A stretch of 64,000 nt of DNA from Aureimonas sp. OT7 (GCF_014844055.1 NZ_CP062167.1:1999501-2063500), one strand, 5' to 3'. Positions 7,606 to 17,781 are shown, counted from the first letter of the stretch. Numbers and translations: made by a program. The notes: generated by a model from the letters alone, not told the origin.

Positions 7606-9273
7606 ATGGAAAACCGCGCAAACTACATTCTGGTCGGTGTCTTCACCCTGCTGATCCTGGCGCTGAGCTTCGGCTTTATCTACTGGTCGGCGAATATCTC
7701 GGATTCCAACCGGCGCGTACCGCTGCTCGTCCGCATCGACGGCTCGGTCTCCGGCCTTTCCGTCGGCAGCCAGGTGCTGTTCAACGGCCTTGCCGTCGGC
7801 GTGGTCACCAACCTCCGGATCGACCCCAACAATCCGCGTGTGGTCATCGCCACGACGCAGGTGGACCGGACCACGCCCATCACCACCTCCACCACGGCCT
7901 CGCTGGGCTCCCAGGGCCTGACCGGCGTCAGCTTCGTCGGCCTGAGCGGCGGCAACGTCAACGACCGCAACATCATCGAATCCGCCATGCGCGAAGGTGT
8001 GACGCCGGTGATCCGGGCGAATGCGTCCGATGTGACGGACATCCTGGCCACGGCACGCGATATTTCCGAACGCGCCAACAACATTCTCGGCGAGTTCGAA
8101 TCCCTGGTGCAGGAGATCGGGCCGGCCGTGCGCACCACGGCGGGCAACATCGCCTCGACCTCCGAGCATGTGGAGGAGTTCACCGCAAGCCTTGCCGCCA
8201 ACGCGGACCAGATACCCGATTTCGTCGCCAGCCTCGGCCGCCTGTCGGAAAGCGCCAACGCCGTCGCCTTGCGCCTCCCCGACCTGATCGACAGGGCGTC
8301 CGAATTCATCACCGCGCTCAACGTCGAATCCGTCAACGCCTCCATCGAGAACGTCGCGGCGATCACCCAGTCCGTACGCGAGCAGACAGGCAACTTCTCC
8401 GCCGCCATCGAAAGCGTGTCGACGGCGGCCCGCAGCTTCGGCGCGGTGGGCGAGACGATCAGCAACAACATGCCTTCGGTGGAGCAGTTCATGGCGTCGC
8501 TGGGGCCGATCTCCACGCAGGCGCAAAGCGTCGCCGGCCGCCTGGACACGACGCTGGAATCGGCCGAGCAGTTGATCAGCGCGATCGATCCGGCGCAGGT
8601 TCGCGCCACGGTCGACGGCGTCCGCGGCTTCGCCGACGCGCTCAACGCGCAGTCCGGTGCGCTCAGCTCGATCTTCGGCGGCACGCAGACGGTGCTGTCG
8701 TCGCTCAATACGGCGCTTAACGGTATCAACGGCACCCGCGCGCAGATCGACGAACTGATCGCCGGCATCGATGCGGACGACGTTTCGCAAGCCTTCAACG
8801 ACATAACGGCGGCAACGGCCAATATCGCCAGCGCCGCCGATGCCGTCGGCGGGGTCGCGCGCGATATCGGCAATCGCCGGGAAGATATCGACAGCATCAT
8901 TTCCAACACGCAGGACGTGACGGAAAACCTGCGCACCGCTTCCCAGCAGGTGCAGACGATCCTGAATTCGGTGAACGGCATCGTCAACAGCCCGGACGGG
9001 CAGGGCCTGACGGCCGAGGCGCGCGCCACGCTGCAGTCGATCCGCCAGACGGCGGACATCGTCCGCGCCAATATCGGGCCCATCGCCGCCAACCTGCAAA
9101 GCTTCTCGGGCCAGGGCCTCAACGACGTGCGCACACTGGTGCGGGACGCTTCCGGGGCGATCACACGGATCGAGAGGGCAATTACCAACCTCGCCAACAA
9201 CCCGAGCCGCATCATCTATGGTGGGACGGGATCGGGGCAGGTGCGTGAGTTCGACGGGCGGAACCGTCGATGA
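7606..9273 (+). CDS. mlaD: MCE (MlaD-like) domain protein with a long helical C-terminal tail
   Basis: Periplasmic substrate-binding component of the MCE system. Residues 6-28 form one N-terminal membrane anchor, residues about 35-115 are a single MCE domain (VLFNGLAVGVVTNLRIDPNN, GLTGVSFVGLSGG). The remaining roughly 400 residues are a long string of amphipathic helices with many Ala, Ser, Asn and Thr, far longer than E. coli MlaD (about 180 residues in all). Such tails in other MCE proteins assemble into a needle or tunnel. The ATG at 7606 is preferred over a TTG nine bases upstream. The stop overlaps the next start (ATGA). Confidence 0.9.
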   Translation: MENRANYILVGVFTLLILALSFGFIYWSANISDSNRRVPLLVRIDGSVSGLSVGSQVLFNGLAVGVVTNLRIDPNNPRVVIATTQVDRTTPITTSTTASLGSQGLTGVSFVGLSGGNVNDRNIIESAMREGVTPVIRANASDVTDILATARDISERANNILGEFESLVQEIGPAVRTTAGNIASTSEHVEEFTASLAANADQIPDFVASLGRLSESANAVALRLPDLIDRASEFITALNVESVNASIENVAAITQSVREQTGNFSAAIESVSTAARSFGAVGETISNNMPSVEQFMASLGPISTQAQSVAGRLDTTLESAEQLISAIDPAQVRATVDGVRGFADALNAQSGALSSIFGGTQTVLSSLNTALNGINGTRAQIDELIAGIDADDVSQAFNDITAATANIASAADAVGGVARDIGNRREDIDSIISNTQDVTENLRTASQQVQTILNSVNGIVNSPDGQGLTAEARATLQSIRQTADIVRANIGPIAANLQSFSGQGLNDVRTLVRDASGAITRIERAITNLANNPSRIIYGGTGSGQVREFDGRNRR

Positions 9274-9887
9274 GGATCGGGGAGACACGGACGATGACGC
9301 TTTTTGCCAGATCGCTGCTTCCGGCGGCGCTTGCCGCGACGTTGGCCGGCTGCGCTTCGCTTTCGCCGCCGCCGCAGACCTTCGATCTGACCGCGCCTGC
9401 CGGGGTCGGTGGCTCCGCGCGTGTCCAGCGGTCGCAGATCCTCGTCCCGGAGCCGACGACAACGGGCACGCTGGACAGCGAGCGGGTCGTGGTCATGCCG
9501 GCGCCATTGACGGTCGAGTATCTCGGCCAAAGCCAGTGGAGCGACAGGCTTCCACGCCTCGTACAGCTCCGCCTTGTCCAGGCGTTCCAGAATTCGGGCC
9601 GCTTCAGCGCCGTCGGTGTGCCGGGCCAGGGCCTGGCCATCGACTACCAGGTCGTCACGAATATTCGGAACTTCGAGATATCCTACGAGACCGGGCAGCC
9701 CGTCGCCAAGATCGCGATTGCGGTTACCGCGCTCGACGACAAGACGGGCACGGTCCGCGCCACGCGCGTCTTCACGGTGTCCGAGGCCATTGCCGGCCAG
9801 GGCAACGCGGCGCTGATCGCAGGCTTGAACGGCGCCTTCGAGCGAATCTCCGCGGAAATCGTGGGATGGTTCGCCCAGGTCGCCTGA
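9270..9887 (+). CDS. ABC-type transport auxiliary lipoprotein
   Basis: A 205-residue lipoprotein of the PqiC/ABC_trans_aux family. The signal peptide ends in the lipobox LAGC with Cys28. The body contains the family pattern VVMPAPLTVEYLGQSQWSDR and PRLVQLRLVQAFQNSGRF, seen in lipoproteins that pair with MCE transporters at the outer membrane. It overlaps the MCE gene by 4 bases and ends the operon. It probably forms the outer-membrane end of this lipid route. Confidence 0.85.
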   Translation: MRIGETRTMTLFARSLLPAALAATLAGCASLSPPPQTFDLTAPAGVGGSARVQRSQILVPEPTTTGTLDSERVVVMPAPLTVEYLGQSQWSDRLPRLVQLRLVQAFQNSGRFSAVGVPGQGLAIDYQVVTNIRNFEISYETGQPVAKIAIAVTALDDKTGTVRATRVFTVSEAIAGQGNAALIAGLNGAFERISAEIVGWFAQVA

Positions 9888-9918
9888 ACGGGAGCGTTAT
9901 TTCGAGGGAGGGAACGGA

Positions 9919-10824
9919 GTGACGGCAGACGACAAGAACCTGACCATCGGCTTTATCGGCCTCGGCTACATGGGCCATGGCATGGCCAAGAACATATTGG
10001 AGGCCGGCTACCCGCTCGTGGGGCTGGCAAACCGCAAGCGCGAGGCGATCGAGGATCTTGTCGCACGCGGTGCGCGGGAAGCCGCTTCCGTAGCCGATCT
10101 GGCGCGGCAGTGCGACGTCATCGTGCTGTGCCTGCCGGGCTCACCCCAGGTCGAGGAGACGGTCCTGGGGGGAGACGGCATTCTGGCCCATGCGCGTCCC
10201 GGCACCACGATCATCGATTCCTCCACCTCCAATCCGGTGTCGACACGCCGCATCGCCGCCATGGCGGCTGCCGCCGGCCTTCGCTTCGCCGATGCCCCGC
10301 TTAGCCGGACGCCCGTCGAGGCCTGGGCCGGTACGCTGGATTCGATGGTGGGGGCGGACGACGAGACGTTCGAGCATATCCGCCCGGTGGTCGACTGCTG
10401 GTCCGGCCGTATCGTACGCACGGGCGACGTCGCTTCGGGCCATACGATGAAGCTGCTCAACAATTTCGTTTCGCTGGGCTACGCCGCACTCTACGCAGAG
10501 GCGCTGGCCATCGGGGCGAAATCCGGTGTCTCGGCGCAGACCTTTCATGAGGTCATCAGCGGCGGACGCATGGATTGCGGCTTCTACCAGACCTTCATGA
10601 AATACGTCGTCGGGGGCGACCGTGAAGCCCACAAATTTACCCTGCGCAACGCGCACAAGGATACGCGTTACCTGGTGTCGCTGGCCAATGAGAGTGGCAT
10701 CGCAAGCCATGTTTCGAGCGCCGTGAAGAATTCCTACGCCACGGCGGAGGCTATCGGGCGCGGCGACGACTTCGTGCCCTTCCTTGCCGATATCGTGGGC
10801 GAGTTGAACGGCATCAAACGCTAG
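9919..10824 (+). CDS. NAD(P)-dependent beta-hydroxyacid dehydrogenase family protein
   Basis: A 301-residue member of the 3-hydroxyisobutyrate dehydrogenase / tartronate semialdehyde reductase family. The N-terminal Rossmann motif is GFIGLGYMGHGMA (residues 11-23). The substrate segment is FADAPLSRTPVEAWAGTL and the catalytic lysine is K178 in GHTMKLLNN. The usual GGxxGA in the substrate loop reads SRTPVEA here, so the substrate may differ from well-studied members. The GTG start at 9919 follows a good ribosome binding site (GGGAGGGA). The gene is separated from the Mla operon by 31 bases and ends at the terminator at 10850. Confidence 0.85.
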   Translation: MTADDKNLTIGFIGLGYMGHGMAKNILEAGYPLVGLANRKREAIEDLVARGAREAASVADLARQCDVIVLCLPGSPQVEETVLGGDGILAHARPGTTIIDSSTSNPVSTRRIAAMAAAAGLRFADAPLSRTPVEAWAGTLDSMVGADDETFEHIRPVVDCWSGRIVRTGDVASGHTMKLLNNFVSLGYAALYAEALAIGAKSGVSAQTFHEVISGGRMDCGFYQTFMKYVVGGDREAHKFTLRNAHKDTRYLVSLANESGIASHVSSAVKNSYATAEAIGRGDDFVPFLADIVGELNGIKR

Positions 10825-10849
10825 CGACAGAGGCAACCCTGCCGATACG

Positions 10850-10886
10850 AAAAGGCCCCCGCCATGTTCTGGCGGGGGCCTTTTTC
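10850..10886. terminator. Strong bidirectional intrinsic terminator
   Basis: A perfect 15-base-pair stem (AAAAGGCCCCCGCCA paired with TGGCGGGGGCCTTTT) and 5-base loop TGTTC, with A-tract on one side and T-tract on the other. It lies between two convergent genes and can serve both. Confidence 0.9.
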
Positions 10887-10899
10887 ATGCGCGGCGGCT

Positions 10900-13800
10900 T
10901 CAGGCCTGGCCGAAGCGGCCGGAGGCGTGGGCCAGCATGGTGTAGACCTTGCCCGTGTCCGACGTCAGGTATTCGCGCACCCGCTGCCCATCCGGCTCGC
11001 GCTTGCGCAGGTCGTTCATCATGGCTTCGAAATCGCCGATATAGCGGTCCACCGCATGACGGAACTCCTGTTCCCGGTGGTACTTGCGGCGGATTTCGTC
11101 GAAGGTTTCCTGGCCCTTCATCGTGTAGAGGCGGCGCGTGAAGGCGTTCTTCTCGCCGCGGCGATACTTGTCCCAAAGCTCGACCGAGGCGTCATGGTCG
11201 ATGGCCCGGACGATCTCGACCGACAGGGAGTTCAGGGATTCGACGACGTGGGCGGGATTGCGTGCCGCCGGCGCCGCCGGCTCCGGCTGGTCGGCTTCGA
11301 AGGCGGCGTTGAGTGCGGATTCCAGCTCGTCCGACTGGGCTGCCGCGGCCGCTTCCTCTTCGGCGGACGCACGACGGATCAGGTCGGACACCCAGCTGCG
11401 GCCTTTCGGGGCGCCCGCGGCCGGCGCCGCCGGACGGGCAGGATAGGCGCTCTCCACCGGGCGGGCGGGCTCTACCGTGCCGCGCATGTCGCGTGCGAGA
11501 TTGCCCTCCGCCTGGAACGAGCCGACGGCCCGGCGCTCCTGCTGCTCTTCCTGTGCCCTGGCCTGCACGCGCGGTTCGGCAACCGGCTGCTGACGCGGGG
11601 CCACCACGGCCTCGCGCTGCGGCTGCGCTGCCTGCTGCGGTGAGCGGGCGGGACGGACGTCCAGCGCGCGGCCCGACTGCGAGACGATCTCTCCGAGTTC
11701 CTTGAGGGCGCGGATCTGGTCGGATACCGCGCGGCGCATGGCCTGCGTGCTCTGCTTGGCTTCCTCGGGCAGCTCGAAAACGCCGCGCCTGAGTTCTTGC
11801 CGGGTCGAATCCAGCTCTTCCTTGAGGCCGGAGGCGGTGTGCCGCATCTCTTCGGTGGCCTGCATGAAGCGGCGGTTGGCGTCATCCAGCGCACTGGCCA
11901 GCGCCTCGCGCACCTTGTCCACCGCGGTCGCGGAGTTGCGCTGCGTCGCCTCTATGCGGCGGCTGACGATCTCTTCCAGGCCGCGCACCGTCTCGGCGAT
12001 TTCGCCGGAGCGGTCCGAAAGGCCCTTGGCAAGGGCTTCCAGACCTTCGCGCTTCTCCTGCAGAGAATGGTCCATGCCGGTCTGCAACTGCTCCAGAAGC
12101 CGGGCGGCTTCCTGCAGAACCTCGCTCTGCTCCGCAAGGCGCCCTGCGATGGCGTCGACACGCCCGGCGGATTCTGCCGACAGGACGTCGAGCCGCTGGA
12201 TGTTGTCGTCGAAGCGGCTGCTGGAATTCTCGATCACCGATACGGCCTTGTCCGTGCCGCTGGTGAAGCGGTCGGCGGTCTCGGTGAACGTCTTTTCCAC
12301 AGCCGACAGTTCGCCCGTGGCCTCGCCGACCAGCTTGCCCAGCATGCCGCTCACATTGCCGATGCGCTGGATCAACTGGCCGACCTCGAGTACCAGGTTC
12401 TCCTGGGCCTCGTTGACGACGCCCGCGGCATCCTTCGTGCGGCGCTCGAGCTCGCCGGCAACCTGCGAGGACGACGAGGAGATCTCCTCGACCAGTTTGT
12501 GGGCATGCCGCGTGAAGGAGGCCAGAAGCGCGGAGTTTTCCTGCTGCAGGCGCTCGGCCGCGCTGCGGGCGCTTTCACCGATGGATGCCGCCAGGCTGTT
12601 GCCATCTTCCGAAAGACGGTCGAGCAGGGGCCGCGCCTCCTCGTCGAGCAGACGGGCGATCTCGGCGTTTCGGCGCCCCAGCATCTCTTCCAGTTCCTGG
12701 ACGCGCTCCGCGAAGGCCGCGCCAAGGTCGGCCGCGCGGCCGGCAAGGGCCGTCTCGTTGGCTTCCACCCTGCGGGTCAGCTCTTCCGCGAAGGCGCTGG
12801 TCGCGTCGAACACCTGGTCCCGTGCGCGGTCCGCTTCGAGCCGGATGGCGGTCGAGACGCCGGCCAGCGCAGTGGAGATGTCCCCCGTGTTGCTCAGCAG
12901 AATTTCATGCGCCTGACGCGCGTCGTCGACCAGCTTGGTGGAGATAAAGCGCGAGGTTTCCTCGGCTTCGCCGCGCAGCGTGCCGCCCACCTTGCCGATC
13001 TCCTGGCCGATGGATGCGGCAAGACCGTCCATGAAGGTGGCGAAATCCCGGGTCCGCTCCTCGAGGTCGTTGCGCAGCGTCTGCGCACGGCCATCCATGG
13101 TTTCCATGGCATCGGCAATGCCGTCCAGCATCCTGGAGGCACCGTCGCCCAGCGTCTCGCGGGCCTCCGTGGCGATGGCGCGGACGCGCTCGGCCACCCG
13201 GTCCATGTCGCCCGTCATGTCGACGGACTGCTCGGCCAGTTCGCGGCGGATCGCCTCGACCTTCTGGTTCAGCATGCGGGCGGCTTCTTCCACGCCCTGC
13301 GCCATCTGGCGCGCATTCTGCGACAGGGAGTCGCGCGAGGCGCCCCCGACATCCGTCAGCATGGCACCGGCAGAGCGTATGGTTTCCGCCAGCGCCCCGG
13401 CTTCCTCGGCCAGCTGGCCACGGGCGCTTTCGGTTTCGACGCGGAACTGCCCGGCCAGGGAGTCGAGGCTCTGCACGAATTCGCCGGCCATCGAGGCCAG
13501 CTTCTCGCGGGCGCTTTCGGCCTCCGTGCGCATGGCAAGCGAAGCGCCGGCCAGATGCGTGACGAACTGCTGATTGTCTCCGGTAAGGCTCTGGCGCGTT
13601 TCCTCGGCCGTGGTGCGCAGGCGTCCGGTGGCCGCTTCCACTTCGGCCGCAAGGCGCTCCAGCTCGCCGGACAGGCGCGAATGGGCTTCCTCGCTGGAAG
13701 CGGCCAGCGCGGCGCCGAGTTGTTCGACGCTTGTGGTGAAGCGGCTTGCCTGCTCGTCCAGCTCGCCGCGGGCGGCGGAAGCATCGCGGATCATCTGGCC

Positions 13801-16800
13801 CGTCGCGCCCAGGATGGAGTCGCGCACGGCCTCGGCAATCTGCGTGGTGCGGCCGGTGAGCGTCCTTTCCACATTGGCAAGGCCGCGATCCAGCGTCTCC
13901 GACATGGAGGTGGTGCGCTCCTCGAAGAAGCTGTTGATGTTGTCCGTGCCGGCGGCAAGGACGGTCTCGAACTCGCGCTGGCGGTTCTCCAGCGCCTTGC
14001 CCAGCCGTTCGTCGGCCTCTGAGAAGGCGGCGCGCAGTTCGGCGACGCGCTCGTCGAGCGTCTGTGCGATGTCGGCATTGTTGCGCGACAGCTCGGTCGA
14101 CAACAAGGCGGCCTTTTCGTCCAGGTCGGCGAAGAAGCTGGAGTTTGAGCCGTCGAACAGGCTGCGGATGGCAAAGAGCCGCTCATCCAGCCCCTGCATG
14201 AAGCCGCCCTTCAGATCGCCACCGGCGCTGCGAAGCTGTGCCGTACGGGCCTCGATCCCGGACATGAGGGTCTGCAGGGCCGTCTCGATCTCGCTGACGG
14301 CCTGCGCCGCGGAGCTTTCCACGCCGGCCGTGAAATTGCGGTTGCCGTCCTCGAGGTGGCGGGACAGCGAGCCGGCAGAGCGATCGATATCGGCAAGAAG
14401 GCTTTGCCGCGAGGTTTCCACCGTATCGCGCAGCAGGTCCACCTTGGCGCCGAGTTCGGCGACAACGCTGTCGAACATCCCTTCGAAGCCCGCTTCCATG
14501 CGGACCGCGTGTTCCGCCAGCCTGTCGGCCAGGGCCTGCCTGTCGTCCTCGGAACGCGCCAGCGCCGCCTCGAGCCGGCGGATGGCATCGATGTCGATTG
14601 CGTGGCTTTGTTTCTCGAGCGTATCGATGATGCGACGCCCGGCCGTTTCCAGCGCTTCTTCCCCGCCGGACATGCTGCGGGAGATCTCGTCCGAGATGGC
14701 GCGGGCACGCGCATCCATGTTCTCGTAGAGGCGCGTGGCTTCGCCGTCGAGCGAGGCCGCGAGAGATTTGGCGCCTTCCTCGATGAAGAGGGTGATGGCG
14801 TTGCGACGCTCGTCCAGAAGCGAGGCGATGAGGCCAATGCGCTGTTCCAGCCCGCTTTCCAGGAGCTCGCGATTTTCCTCGACGAGGTTGATGATCTCGC
14901 GCGAGCGCTCCCCGATCTTGTCGGCAAGCACTTCCGTCTTGCCTTCGAAGCCGCGCATGAGGCGACCGTCGACATCCTCCAGCAGCATGGCCAGGCGGTC
15001 GACATTGCGGTCGATCGCGCCGGTCAGCGCATTGCTGTGCTGGTCCAGCGTCGAAACCATCGTCTCGCGCGCCGTGGCGAGCGAGGTGTCGAGGCCGGAG
15101 ACGCGTTCCGAAAGGGTCGCCGTGATAAGCTCCACGCGCTCGCCGATGCGGCCCGCAAGCTGGCGCGAGCGGTCGTCGAAATCGTCCAGCATCCGCTCGT
15201 CCAGGCTGGACAGCAGCTCGGACAGTTTCTCGATACCGGTCTCGATGGATGTCGTCACCGCTGCGCTGCGCTCGTCCATGGCGGAAGACAGCGTCTGCTG
15301 CGCGAAAGCGAGCGAGGTTTCGATGTCGCTGATGCGCTCCACCGCCAGCATGTCGAAGTTGCCGGTGCGCTCGTCCAACAGAGCCTGGATTTCGCCCGAC
15401 CGCTTCTCGAACACGGCCTCGGCGCGTGACAGGGCGTCCGAAGCGCGCGCCGCAAAGCTGGCCTGGCCCTCGGCAAAGGCGCGGCCCAGCTTCTCGCTTT
15501 CCTCGTCGACCGAGCGGCCGATGCGCTCGACGCCGCCGGCGAGCGAAGTGTCCATCCGCTCGATCGAGCTTTCGATGGCGCCGACATGCTGGCCGAGAGT
15601 CTCCACGAGGGGTTGGCCATGGCGGTCGAGAACGGCCTCCAGATGGATCAGGCGCTGCTCGAACCGTTCGAGGATATCCTCGCCCTTGCCCTCCAGCAGG
15701 AGCGAAGTGCGAAGCATCTTTTCGTCGAAACGGTCGTCGATCATGGACAGGAAACGATCGACCTCCTGGTTGAGGACGCCGAGGCGCTCTTCCATGGAGC
15801 CGGTGATGCGGGCAGTGAACCCCGCTTCCTCGGCGCTGATCCGATCCGCCTTCTCGGCCAGCATGGCCTCCAGGGAGGTGAGGAAGAGCGTGTTGTCCAC
15901 CGTCCAGCTTTCGGATCCGACCCGCAGCGCCTCTGCGATACGCTCGTTGGCGCTGGTGATCGCGCCGTGAACCCGGTCGCTCAGCTCCGTGGCGCCGCGC
16001 GTCAGCTCTTCGGCGCGCCGCTCCAGCTCGCCCGACCGTTCCTCGATCAGGCGGTTTACGGCTTCGGTGGCCTGCTGCAGGCGTGCGCCGGCCTCATCGG
16101 CGGTCGAGGCGATCCGTCGCGCCAGTTCCTCGCCCGTCGCATTCAGCGCCGATTGGGTGGACTGGCTCTGCTCGGTGAAGAAGTCGGCGAGCTGGCGTCC
16201 CTGGTCTTCATAGCGGCGGGAGATCTCGTTGGTGCGGTCGTCCAGCAGGGCGGTAAAGCTCTGCGCCGCGGCCTCGATGCGCTCCGCTGCGTGTTCGGAA
16301 GCGCCCTCCACATCGTTGGACAGGCGCTGATGCGAGCCGATCAGCAGCGCGCGCACCTGTTCGGCGTGGTTGAGCATGGCATCGCGCTCGGAGCTCAACT
16401 CCCCGACCAGGCCGCGCACGCGCACCTCATTGTCGGCGAATGTGCGTTCCAGTGCCGCGACCTCGTCGGCGATGCGCCGCTCCAGCGCGGCGATCTGGTC
16501 GGCCGGCAGCACGGTGGCAGGCGTGGCAAAATCGGCCTGCCGTTGCTGGGCCGTATCCCCGAGGCGCAGAGCCACCTCCGCGAGGGAGCGGCTCATCAGC
16601 CGCAGATCCTGCATGCGACGGACCATGACGCCGAAGCCGAAGATCATGAAGGCTGGCAGCACCCCGCCGGCGATGAACGCGGCGGAGGCGTTCAAGGCGT
16701 TCTGGCCGGTCAGGCCCTGGCCGCCGAACAGCCCGAACGCCGAAACGCTGGCAAGGCCCAGCCAGGCGATGCCGCCGAGGCCGCCCAGTAGCACCGGGCG

Positions 16801-17370
16801 GCTGGAGGAACGGCGGCCGAGCATTCCATCGGCCATGACGGGCGCGGAGCGCCGCTCGTCATTGGCGGCATTCTGTTGGTAGGGCGGGGTCTCCACGCGC
16901 GTACGCGACGGTTCCGGGCGGGGCCGCGAGGCTCCGGCGGCGGCACCCGCCGCGGCGGCGGTTCCAGCGACATAGGCGGGTGCACCGACATCGAAGAGCC
17001 CGTCCTGGTCGGTGATGGTGTCCGGTGCGTCCGGCCGGCCGGCGCCAACCGGCTCTATATCGGATTCCCAGTCGAATTCGGCCAGCTCTTCGTCGAACGC
17101 GCCGGGCGCTTCGTCGGTGGCAACAACAGCAGCCTCGGCCTCGGGCGGCTGTTCGGAGAAGGCCGAGGCCGCCTCCTTTATGGTGCGGTCGAATTCATCG
17201 AAGACGAAGTCGAAATCGCCGTCGTCCGCATCGGCGGCCGCGGCAGCGTTGCCGGCGGCCGTGGGCGGTGCGGGGGCCTGGTCGGAGAAATCGGCATCAC
17301 GGAACGCTTCTTCGAGTTCCAGCTCGATCATCGCTTCGTCGGAAAGCTCGACCGTTTTGATCTTCGACAT
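10900..17370 (-). CDS. gpr: Giant coiled-coil membrane protein, Growth Pole Ring (GPR)-like
   Basis: A 2156-residue protein. Residues 1-190 are acidic and low complexity; two membrane segments follow (about 193-216 and 228-250). Residues about 260-1950 are almost continuous alpha-helix, rich in Ala, Glu, Arg, Ser and Leu with recurring patterns such as LDERxxxLxxxLxE, of the kind database tools label apolipoprotein A1/A4/E. A Pro/Gln/Arg-rich linker precedes a folded C-terminal domain (last 120 residues, with LWDKYRRGEKNAFTRRLYTM). Length, topology and composition match Agrobacterium GPR (about 2115 residues), which forms a ring at the growth pole and is needed for polar growth and rod shape. 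Homology is inferred from architecture, not alignment. Confidence 0.75.
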   Translation of the reverse strand: MSKIKTVELSDEAMIELELEEAFRDADFSDQAPAPPTAAGNAAAAADADDGDFDFVFDEFDRTIKEAASAFSEQPPEAEAAVVATDEAPGAFDEELAEFDWESDIEPVGAGRPDAPDTITDQDGLFDVGAPAYVAGTAAAAGAAAGASRPRPEPSRTRVETPPYQQNAANDERRSAPVMADGMLGRRSSSRPVLLGGLGGIAWLGLASVSAFGLFGGQGLTGQNALNASAAFIAGGVLPAFMIFGFGVMVRRMQDLRLMSRSLAEVALRLGDTAQQRQADFATPATVLPADQIAALERRIADEVAALERTFADNEVRVRGLVGELSSERDAMLNHAEQVRALLIGSHQRLSNDVEGASEHAAERIEAAAQSFTALLDDRTNEISRRYEDQGRQLADFFTEQSQSTQSALNATGEELARRIASTADEAGARLQQATEAVNRLIEERSGELERRAEELTRGATELSDRVHGAITSANERIAEALRVGSESWTVDNTLFLTSLEAMLAEKADRISAEEAGFTARITGSMEERLGVLNQEVDRFLSMIDDRFDEKMLRTSLLLEGKGEDILERFEQRLIHLEAVLDRHGQPLVETLGQHVGAIESSIERMDTSLAGGVERIGRSVDEESEKLGRAFAEGQASFAARASDALSRAEAVFEKRSGEIQALLDERTGNFDMLAVERISDIETSLAFAQQTLSSAMDERSAAVTTSIETGIEKLSELLSSLDERMLDDFDDRSRQLAGRIGERVELITATLSERVSGLDTSLATARETMVSTLDQHSNALTGAIDRNVDRLAMLLEDVDGRLMRGFEGKTEVLADKIGERSREIINLVEENRELLESGLEQRIGLIASLLDERRNAITLFIEEGAKSLAASLDGEATRLYENMDARARAISDEISRSMSGGEEALETAGRRIIDTLEKQSHAIDIDAIRRLEAALARSEDDRQALADRLAEHAVRMEAGFEGMFDSVVAELGAKVDLLRDTVETSRQSLLADIDRSAGSLSRHLEDGNRNFTAGVESSAAQAVSEIETALQTLMSGIEARTAQLRSAGGDLKGGFMQGLDERLFAIRSLFDGSNSSFFADLDEKAALLSTELSRNNADIAQTLDERVAELRAAFSEADERLGKALENRQREFETVLAAGTDNINSFFEERTTSMSETLDRGLANVERTLTGRTTQIAEAVRDSILGATGQMIRDASAARGELDEQASRFTTSVEQLGAALAASSEEAHSRLSGELERLAAEVEAATGRLRTTAEETRQSLTGDNQQFVTHLAGASLAMRTEAESAREKLASMAGEFVQSLDSLAGQFRVETESARGQLAEEAGALAETIRSAGAMLTDVGGASRDSLSQNARQMAQGVEEAARMLNQKVEAIRRELAEQSVDMTGDMDRVAERVRAIATEARETLGDGASRMLDGIADAMETMDGRAQTLRNDLEERTRDFATFMDGLAASIGQEIGKVGGTLRGEAEETSRFISTKLVDDARQAHEILLSNTGDISTALAGVSTAIRLEADRARDQVFDATSAFAEELTRRVEANETALAGRAADLGAAFAERVQELEEMLGRRNAEIARLLDEEARPLLDRLSEDGNSLAASIGESARSAAERLQQENSALLASFTRHAHKLVEEISSSSSQVAGELERRTKDAAGVVNEAQENLVLEVGQLIQRIGNVSGMLGKLVGEATGELSAVEKTFTETADRFTSGTDKAVSVIENSSSRFDDNIQRLDVLSAESAGRVDAIAGRLAEQSEVLQEAARLLEQLQTGMDHSLQEKREGLEALAKGLSDRSGEIAETVRGLEEIVSRRIEATQRNSATAVDKVREALASALDDANRRFMQATEEMRHTASGLKEELDSTRQELRRGVFELPEEAKQSTQAMRRAVSDQIRALKELGEIVSQSGRALDVRPARSPQQAAQPQREAVVAPRQQPVAEPRVQARAQEEQQERRAVGSFQAEGNLARDMRGTVEPARPVESAYPARPAAPAAGAPKGRSWVSDLIRRASAEEEAAAAAQSDELESALNAAFEADQPEPAAPAARNPAHVVESLNSLSVEIVRAIDHDASVELWDKYRRGEKNAFTRRLYTMKGQETFDEIRRKYHREQEFRHAVDRYIGDFEAMMNDLRKREPDGQRVREYLTSDTGKVYTMLAHASGRFGQA

Positions 17371-17781
17371 ACTGCGCCGCCTTACTTCGTGAAGTCACAT
17401 CCGCTCAACGGCCTCCCGGACCGATGCGCGAAACGGTCCCTTTCATCACGAAGCGCGCGAAAAAAGGGCAATACCGCGAGTCTATGGTAGAGAGGCCCCC
17501 CATCGTTGGGAACCGCAAAAGCGGAAGGCCTGCCCAAAGTCTGAACATAAGGTTAACGCCGCTCGCCAAAAGCCACCGATCCGGGGCCACGCGCCTTATG
17601 CGTCAATGCGTTAGCCGTTACCGCCTTGTTTACCATTCCGCCAAGTCGGGGCCCCCGAAGGGGATCCGGCCGCAAATCGGTCCGTTTTCCCACGGCAGGA
17701 TGAAGTCAAAGGCGATTTACCAAAAATTACAAGGGGGTGGCGCAAGCTGCCTTATCGGGTCGCCGTCGAGGAAGTAGAGCC
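17371..17781. other. 411-base intergenic region, no gene seen
   Basis: Divergent promoter region between the GPR-like gene (minus) and the HPt-like gene (plus). No tRNA, terminator or convincing small coding frame was found; the open frames here are short and lack ribosome binding sites. A GTTAAC half-site (about 17553) could be a CtrA half-box but stands alone. The plus-strand gene is preceded by GAGGAAG. Confidence 0.4.

Noticed and set aside
7498..9462. 654-residue minus-strand frame over mlaD
   Set aside because: Composition is Arg/Gly/Asp-rich without domains, while the plus strand codes a clear MCE protein.
11797..14022. 741-residue plus-strand frame within the GPR-like gene
   Set aside because: Mirror of the repetitive minus-strand coding sequence, with no recognisable domain or ribosome binding site.
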